A stretch of 64,000 bases of DNA, taken from assembly GCA_938083085.1 (NCBI GenBank), contig CALLKX010000053.1, positions 1 to 64,000 of the forward strand. The letters run 5' to 3'. The position numbers were made by a program, and so were the translations under genes. Position 1 is the first letter of the stretch; each line of letters begins with the position of its first letter. A model generated the notes under the pieces. The model had not been told where the DNA came from, searched no databases, and saw only the letters and a program-made list of their open reading frames with translations. The DNA comes from an uncultured bacterium (GTDB lineage: Bacteria > Planctomycetota > UBA1135 > GCA-002686595). Positions 16,931-23,531 of this stretch are shown one piece after another.

Positions 16931-18547
16931 TCAGGGAGTGATCGTGAAGGCGACTGCGTCCGAGAAGCGCGCTCCGTTGGGGGCGGAGTTATCGCGATAG
17001 AGGTACTGGAAGGCGAGGACGTCGCCAACGGCGAAGCCGCTCCCGCCGGTGCCCAGCGGCGCGTAGACCGCGTCCTCGAGGTCGATGGGGAAGCTGAGCT
17101 CGCCTCCGCTGGCGAAGCCGAAGGCCACCCTGATCCCGGAGATATTGACGCAATTCGAGCCGAACGGGGTCGTCGTGGGCATGTCAGGGAAGCCAGCGAT
17201 CATGACGCCGAAGGAGTCAACGGGGAGCTCGTAGGCGAAGACCGAGGTGTTGTTCAGCTGGAGAGAGCCCGGGCCCTCGATCGCAAGAATTCCAAGGTTG
17301 GTCGGATCGACGGATGTGCTGTAGCACCGCTCGATGTCGGGGTCGCAGGAAAGGTTCTGCTCTCCGGGCGTATCGAAGGTCGGAGCATCCGGGACGAACG
17401 AGCCGTAACGCCATTCGTCGTTGCAGCGGATGGCTTGGCCGGGGACAAAGGTCCCGTCCGGCCCGACATCGCTGAAGCCCAGGCTGACGGCGTAATACTG
17501 TTCCCCACTGCCGGGCGACTCGACGAGGCTGACGGCGTCGATGACTTCGGTCCAGGGGGTGATGTCCAGGATGCCGTCGTCATCGGTGTCGAGGTCCTCC
17601 TGGAGAACGCCCGTGAAGTCGCTCACCAGCAGGTGGGTGACATTGTCACTGTTCTCAAAACCGAGCGAGGTGGTGAGGTCGGGGGTGGCGCCGAGCGAGA
17701 AGGTGCTCTCGGCGGCGAGGAAGATGCCGGAGGCACCGGTGGAGAGGCCGGAGAGGTCGGTGATGGACTCGACGACGCCCGAGCCGCCGGAGCCGTCCCC
17801 GATGACGATGTAGCTGAGGGAGGACAGGTCGGCGCCGGGCTCGGTGAGGAGCTCGAAGTACTCGTCGTTGTCGGAGCTGGGCTGATCGATGCGGATCTCA
17901 TTGATCCTCGGGCCGGGGCAAACGGGCGAGTTCGGACCGCCGGGGGTGTCCGTGGTTCCCGGGCCAAACTCGCCGATCTGCCAGCCGGCCGTGCACTGGA
18001 AGACGTGGCCCGGGACGAAGGTCCCGTCGGGCCCGACGCTGGCGCCTCCGAACATCATGGCGTAGGTCTTGTCCTCAGCGTAGGGCTTCTCCACGAGCGA
18101 GACGACGTCGAGCACATCGCTCCAGGGCTGGATGTCGAGGAAGCCATCGTCGTTGAGGTCCAGGTCGTCCTGGAGGGTGCCGGTGAAGCCGACAACGAGC
18201 ATGTGAGTGACGTTGTCGCTGTTCTCAAAACCCAGCGAGGTGGTGAGGTCGGGGGTGACGCCGAGGCCGAAGCTGCTCTCCGCGGCGAGGAAGTAGCCGC
18301 TGGCGGGGACGGTGCTCCCGGTCAGGTCAGTGATCGACTCGACCACTCCGGCGCCCGCGGATCCGTCGCCGATGACGATGTAGTAGACGTCTGTCAGGTC
18401 GAGAGACGGGTCACCCTTCAACTCGAAGTACTCGTCGTTGTCGGAGCTCGGCTGATCGATGCGGATCTCGTTGATCTCAAGCGCGCCGCTGAAGCCGCCG
18501 CCGCCGGCGATGGCTGAGGTCAGGGCAAGGGTGGAGAGGAGGGTCAT
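16931..18547 (-). CDS. Secreted protein with two tandem lamin-tail domains and the shared C-terminal module
   Basis: 538 residues with a signal peptide (MTLLSTLALTSAIAGG). Two copies of one roughly 195-residue unit start with INEIRIDQPSSDNDEYFEL (about residues 27 and 222), the lamin-tail-domain opening. Each contains DLTTSLGFENSDNVTH and a 'DDG-LDI-PW' Asp-rich segment. The copies are very similar at DNA level too, which suggests recent duplication or conversion. The last 125 residues form the C-terminal module seen in three other secreted proteins of this window, ending FQYLYRDNSAPNGARFSDAV. Lamin-tail domains in bacterial secreted proteins are thought to bind proteins, sugars or nucleic acids on the surface. 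Exact role unknown. Confidence 0.8.
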   Translation of the reverse strand: MTLLSTLALTSAIAGGGGFSGALEINEIRIDQPSSDNDEYFELKGDPSLDLTDVYYIVIGDGSAGAGVVESITDLTGSTVPASGYFLAAESSFGLGVTPDLTTSLGFENSDNVTHMLVVGFTGTLQDDLDLNDDGFLDIQPWSDVLDVVSLVEKPYAEDKTYAMMFGGASVGPDGTFVPGHVFQCTAGWQIGEFGPGTTDTPGGPNSPVCPGPRINEIRIDQPSSDNDEYFELLTEPGADLSSLSYIVIGDGSGGSGVVESITDLSGLSTGASGIFLAAESTFSLGATPDLTTSLGFENSDNVTHLLVSDFTGVLQEDLDTDDDGILDITPWTEVIDAVSLVESPGSGEQYYAVSLGFSDVGPDGTFVPGQAIRCNDEWRYGSFVPDAPTFDTPGEQNLSCDPDIERCYSTSVDPTNLGILAIEGPGSLQLNNTSVFAYELPVDSFGVMIAGFPDMPTTTPFGSNCVNISGIRVAFGFASGGELSFPIDLEDAVYAPLGTGGSGFAVGDVLAFQYLYRDNSAPNGARFSDAVAFTITP

Positions 18548-19007
18548 GGTTCTTGGCTGGTTGGCGATTGGGGGGGGCAGCTCGCGCTGGCGCGGTCGGA
18601 TTCCGCGTTTTCCGACGTTATTGGAACGCGCATTGAAATTGCGCGCGACTGGAATTCCGAAATCGCACGCTTCCTGGGGCTGTCGTGCGGCCAGCGGAGG
18701 GTGCCGAGGGGTCGCCGCGTTCACGCGCTGCTGCAAAGAAGGTCTCCGAGGGAGGCGCGTTTCCCTCGAAGAACGCCCCCCCCGCGCTCGCGGCGACATG
18801 CAATCCCGCCGCCGTTGAGCGCCCGTGATCCGAACCGGAGGCCACCACCCACTTCTTGCTGAGAGGTCGCCCGCAAGCTACCCGGGTCTGCCCCCCCCGG
18901 AACACTCATCGGGCTTGGCGAGGCGAGGGCCCCTGGCGCGGTTCCTGTGGGAGCTAGAAGGGGGCACCTCGCATGAGGAGGGTGAACCCCACCCGGCCTG
19001 AGGCGGC
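18548..19007. other. 460-base intergenic region, probable promoter of the lamin-tail gene
   Basis: Positions 18600-18660 are AT-richer than the background and hold short symmetrical sequences (GCGCA-TTGAAAT-TGCGC and GGAATTCC). This is the likely place for the promoter of the gene starting at 18547. The rest has no convincing coding frame. Confidence 0.4.
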
Positions 19008-19880
19008 TCAGCCCCTGGTGGGGAAGAGCGCTCCGGGGAGCGTGGCGATGGCGGCCGCGGCGACGACGCAAGGGGCGGGCGGGAGGTCGATCCAGAAGGA
19101 GGCCAACAGGCCAGCTGCGGTCGACGCGAGGCCAACGGCAGCGGAGAGCGCGAAGAAGCTACGCACGCTGGTGGCGAGGCGTCGTGCGCCGAGCGGGGGC
19201 AGCACGAGGAGGCCAAACAGCATGACCGGGCCAACGCTCATGGTCCCGACGGCGATGGAGCCGCCGAGCAATGCGGCGAATACGGCCTCGAGGCTGCGGA
19301 CAGGTCGACGGTGAACGATCGCAGCCTCGCGGTCGAGGCTGGCCAGGATGAGGTCGTGCCGGAGCAGGAACAGGAGCACGACCGAGACCGCGAGGGTCGT
19401 TGCGAGAGTGGCGAACTCTCGCGGGCCCACGACGAGGGACTCACCCGTGAGGATGCCGTTCACAAAGATCTCCCCGAAGGGGGACGCGTTGGCGCAGAGG
19501 ATCGTCACGGCGCTGGCGGTGGCGAACGCCCCTGCCATGCGCGCGCTCTCCATGCCCAGTCGATCTTGCGGAGCGACGAGGGCAGCGAGGCCGATGAAGG
19601 TGCCGAGCGCAGCGAAGATGAGGTGGTAGCTGTGTGCGGCGTGGGAGTCGCCTGCGACTTCCTCCACCGGGACGGAGCCGAAGACGCCGAGGGCCACGAC
19701 CCAGGGCAGCAGCAGGAATCCCACCGCGATCCCCGCGGCCGCGAACTGGGGCAGGGCGAGGCCGTGGAAGCTCGTGCGGCGCAGGAGCAGGAAGGCGCCG
19801 AGGACCGGAGCCGCGAGACCGGTGGCCAGGATGGCCAGGATCGACCACCGGAAGAACTCCCACGCTTCTGCGAGGCTCAC
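19008..19880 (-). CDS. Metal ABC transporter permease (ZnuB/MntB family)
   Basis: 290 residues with eight or nine membrane helices. The family signature at the N-terminus is visible (LGAFLLLRRTSFHGLALPQFAAAGIAVG), as is GPVMLFGLLVLPPLGARRLA near residue 222. These permeases form dimers that move Zn2+ or Mn2+ into the cytoplasm. The ATG overlaps the end of the ATPase gene by four bases. The operon context (Fur-family repressor and a perfect palindrome at the promoter) favours zinc, but manganese cannot be excluded. Confidence 0.85.
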   Translation of the reverse strand: MSLAEAWEFFRWSILAILATGLAAPVLGAFLLLRRTSFHGLALPQFAAAGIAVGFLLLPWVVALGVFGSVPVEEVAGDSHAAHSYHLIFAALGTFIGLAALVAPQDRLGMESARMAGAFATASAVTILCANASPFGEIFVNGILTGESLVVGPREFATLATTLAVSVVLLFLLRHDLILASLDREAAIVHRRPVRSLEAVFAALLGGSIAVGTMSVGPVMLFGLLVLPPLGARRLATSVRSFFALSAAVGLASTAAGLLASFWIDLPPAPCVVAAAAIATLPGALFPTRG

Positions 19881-20551
19881 GCTGACTCCATTGGCTCGTT
19901 GGGTGCCGGCGCACCACCAGCCTCTGCCCGGACGGTTCCGGCTTCCACGCGCCAGATCCGGTCGACTCGCTCGTGCAGGCCGCGCTCGTCATGGGTCACA
20001 AGGAGCGAGGCGACGCCCTCCTTGCGGGCGGCGCGATCGACCTGACCGAGAATGACCTCGGTGGACTTCCGGTCGACCCCGCTTGTTGGCTCATCGAGCA
20101 GGAGCACCTGGGGGTTGGACATGAGGGCCCGGGCGACGAGGGCTCGCTGGCGCTGGCCACCTGAGAGGTGGTTCAGCGGACGGTCCGTTTGGGGCTCGAG
20201 GCCGAGCTCGTTCAGGAGGGCCTCCGCGCGTGCGCGGTCGACCTGCGAGTAGCCGCGGCTCCAGCCCCCGAGCCGTCGAATGGCGCCCTGCAGAACCAGC
20301 TCCCGCGTGGTGATCGGGAAGATGGGGTCGAGGCGCTCCCGCTGGGGGACGACGCCAAACCGTGACGAGGAACCTTTCACCTGCCCGGCAAGGGGCGCGA
20401 GGAGGCCGACGAGGCCGCGCAAGAGCGTCGTCTTGCCCGCGCCGTTCGGGCCGAGAACGGCGATCCGCTCACCGACCATGATTCTCAGGGAGACCCCGGT
20501 GAGGACTGGGTTCCCGCCGTAGCCGAGGGTGACGTTCGAGAGCTCCGCCAC
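19877..20551 (-). CDS. Metal ABC transporter ATP-binding protein (ZnuC/MntA family)
   Basis: 224 residues with all ABC ATPase motifs: Walker A GPNGAGKTT, signature LSGGQRQR, Walker B VLLLDEPTSGVD and the switch His in LLVTHDERG. I chose the GTG at 20551 because it lies just before the first beta strand (VAELSNVTLGYGG), has GGAAGA ahead of it, and avoids overlap with the binding-protein gene. In-frame GTG (20599) and TTG (20608) codons upstream are alternatives that would overlap it by 17 and 26 bases. It powers the permease encoded next. Confidence 0.85.
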   Translation of the reverse strand: MAELSNVTLGYGGNPVLTGVSLRIMVGERIAVLGPNGAGKTTLLRGLVGLLAPLAGQVKGSSSRFGVVPQRERLDPIFPITTRELVLQGAIRRLGGWSRGYSQVDRARAEALLNELGLEPQTDRPLNHLSGGQRQRALVARALMSNPQVLLLDEPTSGVDRKSTEVILGQVDRAARKEGVASLLVTHDERGLHERVDRIWRVEAGTVRAEAGGAPAPNEPMESA

Positions 20552-20582
20552 CGTTCTTCCGTTGACGGCGTCCGCGCGGGGT

Positions 20583-21539
20583 TCAGTCCTGTTCGTCACG
20601 CTCTTCAAGCTCGAGCCCCCAGGCGGCCAGCAGATCCCCGTGCAGGCGGTCCATGAAACCGAGCCAGGTGCCGCCGTCCCTCTGGGTCATCACCGGAAGT
20701 TCCACGGCCTTCGCGCCTGCGCGCTTGGCTGCGTCTTGGGCCACCCGCCCAGGTGTCCAGGGGCCGTGGAGGATGACCGTGACGCCGAGCTCCCGCATTC
20801 CCTTCGTGATCCGCGCAAGGTGCCCGGGGGTGGGTGGCACGCCGGGCTGAGGTTCGAGGGCGCCGACCATCAGGATCCCGTTGGCGCCGCACAGGTAGCT
20901 GTACTCCTTGTGGTACTGGACGACCTTGCGCCCCTTGAGGAGCTTGGCGGCCTCCTCCCAGCGCTTGCGGTGCACGGCGATGCGCTTCTCGTAGGCGGCC
21001 AGGTTCTGGTCGAATTTGGCCGCCTGACCCGGGCGCATCTCCTTCAACCTGTCCCTGATCTTTCGACCGGCGTACGAGCCAAAGTCAGGGTGCATGTTGA
21101 TGTGCGGGTTGCCCAGCGGGTGGATGTCCACGCCAGCGCGCCGGTCGAGGGTCACGGGGACCTCCACGAGCTCAGGCCACCCGGTGCCGACATTGAGCGG
21201 GCCGTCCCTCATGATCTTGCTGTTCCGGGCGCTCTCGAGGAGCCCAGGGACCCAGCCGTGCTCCAGGGCGAGGCCGACCTGTACGAACAGGTCGGCGCGC
21301 GCGGTCATGACGAGATGTGAGGGGCGGAGGCGGACGCTGTGCAGGTTCTCTCGACCCTTCGCGACACAGCGAACCTTGACCGCGTCACCTCCGACCTCAC
21401 GCACGATGTCTGCGAGGTCAGGGATGGTGGTGACCACATTGAGCGGATCCTCTCCCTCGAACGGCGTCTCCGGTGCTCCCGAGACGAGCGAGGTGACGCC
21501 GATGAGGGTCGCGAGGAGCAGGAATAGCCGGGAGATCAT
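20583..21539 (-). CDS. Periplasmic metal-binding protein (ZnuA/cluster A-I family)
   Basis: 318 residues with a signal peptide (MISRLFLLLATLIGVTSLVSG). The mature start VVTTIPDLADIVREVGGDAV and later VGLALEHGWVPGLLESARN are typical of cluster A-I substrate-binding proteins. Metal ligands are probably the His in ENLHSVRLRPSH, a His in GNPHINMHPDF and a later His/Asp; GNPHIN replaces the usual NPHxW. The His-rich loop found in many ZnuA proteins is absent. It begins 11 bases after the porin-like gene, so the two are cotranscribed. Confidence 0.85.
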   Translation of the reverse strand: MISRLFLLLATLIGVTSLVSGAPETPFEGEDPLNVVTTIPDLADIVREVGGDAVKVRCVAKGRENLHSVRLRPSHLVMTARADLFVQVGLALEHGWVPGLLESARNSKIMRDGPLNVGTGWPELVEVPVTLDRRAGVDIHPLGNPHINMHPDFGSYAGRKIRDRLKEMRPGQAAKFDQNLAAYEKRIAVHRKRWEEAAKLLKGRKVVQYHKEYSYLCGANGILMVGALEPQPGVPPTPGHLARITKGMRELGVTVILHGPWTPGRVAQDAAKRAGAKAVELPVMTQRDGGTWLGFMDRLHGDLLAAWGLELEERDEQD

Positions 21540-21550
21540 GGCCGCGGGTT

Positions 21551-23011
21551 CTACCAGTTGTAGGGGTGGCCGTGGGCGCCGATGTACCCGGTGAGTTGCA
21601 ACATCAGGGCCTGGCCATCCTCGGCGCCCTCCCGGTCAGAGTGGATGCCCGCGACCCGGACTCGCATGAACTCAGTGGGGTAGTGGCTCCAGTACAGCGT
21701 GGACTCGGTCTCGCGCGGAAGCGCCTCCTCAAGCTTCTCGAGGGAGGAGACCATGAGTCCAACCGAGTTCTGCTGGTTCCAGGCGTGCTCGGCGAAGGCG
21801 AACCAACCCTGCGCGGAGCCGCTCAGGATCTCGAGCGAGGCCGAGGGGAGCGCGTCGTCGACAACCTCGGCGTTGAGGTCCCCGTCGGCGTAGAGGTATT
21901 CGCCCCCGAACGTCCATGAGCGGGTCCCGTCGTCGCTGTTCCAGCCGTAGGTGAGGTCGAGGCCGTAGATCGACTGGTCCAGACCGTCAGTGCTCAGGGT
22001 GTCGCCCGTGTCGTTGACTCCTCCCTCGAACCCGAAGTCCGGGACGGCCCTGAGGGAAGCGCCAAACTGGAGCATGCTCTCGTCGCCGATATCAGTCATC
22101 GCCGTGGCCCTGGCCGTGAAGATGAGGTCCGCGAAGTCTCTTCGGTCGTCCACAAAGGGCTCGGTCTCCGGCCCGTGGCTCTCGTCGTGATCGTCAAAGA
22201 GAAAGCCGTGCCCGTGCGCCTCCTGGTCACCAAAGACCGCGGCGGAGAAGCGGAATGCAGTGGTCTCGCCGACGGGAGCCCAGTGATCGAACTGGAAGCC
22301 GGTGCCCGGGACCTCCGTGCCGAGATACTCCCGCAGGACGGCGGGGCGCTGCGGCGTCGAGAGGTCATGGACGTGGATCTGCATCTGCTTGCCGAAGTCC
22401 AGGAAGAAGCGCCCGGCCCTGATGCTGGTTCGGTCCGCGAGGCCGCTGTAGAAGAGCGCGGCTTCGGTGAGCTCGACCTCCTCGGCGTTGGTCTCAAGGG
22501 CGAAGTTGCCCCACCAGTTCGGGGAGATCGCACCCTGGCCGGTGAGCTCCGCAACTCCGAGGTCGAAGGCGAACCCGTCCTCGTCCGATCCGCTGTCGGC
22601 CCAGTTGAAGGAGCCGTCGACGGCGATGCCGAAGGCGGGGTTGAAGGCCGAGGTGAAGCGAGTGGTTTGGCCCCAGTAGATGCGCGGCATCCCCGGGCTC
22701 CTGAGGAGCCCGATGGGTGCTTGAGCCTGGTCCGGGATCGGGTTCAGGTTCATCCGGAGCTCTGTCCCGGGATAGTCGATCTCCTGGGTAGCCGTCTCCG
22801 ACCCGGTCTGGGCTGCGGCGGGCTCCGTCTGGTCGTCTGCTGTAGGGAGAGCAGCTGCGGCGGCAGCGGGGCTCTGTTTGGCGGGGCTCTGTTCGGCGGA
22901 GTTCAGCTCGGCGGAGTTCAGCTCGGCGGGGGCCTGAGCTGCGGATGCCTGCGCCCCGAGGAGGGCGGCGAGAGCGAGCAGGGAACGGGAAGACTTGGCA
23001 GGAGAGGTCAT
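21551..23011 (-). CDS. Outer-membrane porin-like protein heading the metal-uptake operon
   Basis: 486 residues. Signal peptide MTSPAKSSRSLLALAALLGA, then a low-complexity Ala/Ser/Gln/Glu stretch with repeated AELNS/AEQSPA/AKQSP units, then a beta-barrel from about residue 85 with alternating aromatic strands to a C-terminal aromatic end (HPYNW). A His/Asp-rich loop (HGHGFLFDDHDESHGPE) could bind divalent metal. First in the operon and controlled by the palindrome at 23095-23112, it is probably the outer-membrane path for the metal taken up by the ABC system. An upstream ATG at 23041 would give a 42-base leader from the predicted promoter. Confidence 0.75.
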   Translation of the reverse strand: MTSPAKSSRSLLALAALLGAQASAAQAPAELNSAELNSAEQSPAKQSPAAAAAALPTADDQTEPAAAQTGSETATQEIDYPGTELRMNLNPIPDQAQAPIGLLRSPGMPRIYWGQTTRFTSAFNPAFGIAVDGSFNWADSGSDEDGFAFDLGVAELTGQGAISPNWWGNFALETNAEEVELTEAALFYSGLADRTSIRAGRFFLDFGKQMQIHVHDLSTPQRPAVLREYLGTEVPGTGFQFDHWAPVGETTAFRFSAAVFGDQEAHGHGFLFDDHDESHGPETEPFVDDRRDFADLIFTARATAMTDIGDESMLQFGASLRAVPDFGFEGGVNDTGDTLSTDGLDQSIYGLDLTYGWNSDDGTRSWTFGGEYLYADGDLNAEVVDDALPSASLEILSGSAQGWFAFAEHAWNQQNSVGLMVSSLEKLEEALPRETESTLYWSHYPTEFMRVRVAGIHSDREGAEDGQALMLQLTGYIGAHGHPYNW

Positions 23012-23089
23012 CGGGTGGTGCCGGGAAGTGGAGGAGATCATCGCGGGTGCGAAGGCCAGCGGGCCAGCGTCGAGCGCGCACCGGGCGGG

Positions 23090-23118
23090 ACTTTATGCCA
23101 ACGCATTGGCATTTGCAA
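23090..23118 (-). promoter_or_regulatory. Predicted promoter of the metal-uptake operon
   Basis: On the minus strand TTGCAA (23118-23113) and TAAAGT (23095-23090) are spaced by 17 bases, a good sigma70-type arrangement. The spacer is filled by the palindrome at 23095-23112. A start near 23083 would precede the first ATG (23041) by about 42 bases. Confidence 0.55.
23095..23112. promoter_or_regulatory. Perfect 7-4-7 palindrome, probable Fur/Zur-type operator
   Basis: ATGCCAA-CGCA-TTGGCAT is perfectly symmetrical. It lies in the divergent space between the metal-uptake operon and the Fur-family regulator, between the -35 and -10 of the former. Repressor binding here would block the uptake promoter and could also affect the regulator's own promoter. 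Assignment to the adjacent repressor is inference from position. Confidence 0.75.
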
Positions 23119-23140
23119 CTCGAGGGTGGCGTGCTAGAGT
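23113..23140 (+). promoter_or_regulatory. Predicted promoter of the Fur-family gene, apparently leaderless
   Basis: TTGCAA (23113-23118, self-complementary and so shared as -35 by both directions) and TAGAGT (23135-23140) are spaced by 16 bases. The ATG at 23147 is where transcription would start, so the mRNA would have no 5' leader. Confidence 0.45.
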
Positions 23141-23146
23141 CGCGCC

Positions 23147-23512
23147 ATGCGAATGACGGATCAGCGGCGGGCGATCCTGGCCGCTTTTAACGCTGCCACG
23201 GGGCCCCTTAGCCCCGTCGAGGTGCTGGAGGTGGCGGGTGCAGAGGTCCCGCAACTCAACCTGACGACGGTCTATCGCAACCTCAAAGGGATGGTCGAGC
23301 GTGATGAGCTCGTCATCGTCCGGGTCTCCGCCCAGGCGGCCCGCTACGAGCTCGCAGGGCTCGCCCACCACCATCACTTTCTCTGTGAGAGCTGTGATCG
23401 GGTCTTCGATATCCCCGGGTGCCCCGGCTCCATTCAACGCCTGACGCCAGATGGATTCGAGACCACAGCCCACGAGGTGACCCTCGTGGGACGGTGTCAA
23501 GGCTGCGCGTGA
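23147..23512 (+). CDS. Fur-family metal-dependent repressor, probably Zur-like
   Basis: 121 residues. The winged-helix part (MTDQRRAILAAFNAATGPLS ... LTTVYRNLKGMVERDEL) carries the conserved TTVYRNL recognition helix. The metal-binding part has HHHHFLCESCDRVFDI, with the regulatory His cluster and the first CxxC of the structural zinc site, and the second CxxC (CQGC) two residues from the C-terminus. It is shorter than typical Fur (about 145). Its place opposite a ZnuABC-type operon favours zinc sensing. A second in-frame ATG lies two codons downstream. Confidence 0.9.
   Translation: MRMTDQRRAILAAFNAATGPLSPVEVLEVAGAEVPQLNLTTVYRNLKGMVERDELVIVRVSAQAARYELAGLAHHHHFLCESCDRVFDIPGCPGSIQRLTPDGFETTAHEVTLVGRCQGCA
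23469..23490 (+). promoter_or_regulatory. Perfect 9-bp stem inside the 3' end of the Fur-family gene
   Basis: CCCACGAGG and CCTCGTGGG pair around TGAC within the last ten codons. It may act in termination or protect the 3' end together with the following hairpin. Confidence 0.4.
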
Positions 23513-23531
23513 CCGGGGGGGGCGCCGGTCA
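23510..23531. terminator. Hairpin overlapping the stop codons of two convergent genes
   Basis: TGACCGG (23510-23516) and CCGGTCA (23525-23531) are perfect complements. The left arm contains the stop of the Fur-family gene and the right arm the stop of the convergent gene, so one hairpin could serve both directions. Only 16 bases separate the two coding sequences. No T tract follows. Confidence 0.45.

Noticed and set aside
20552..20608. TTG start at 20608 for the ABC ATPase
   Set aside because: It would overlap the binding-protein gene by 26 bases and add residues before the first ABC strand. The GTG at 20551 has a better leader and position.
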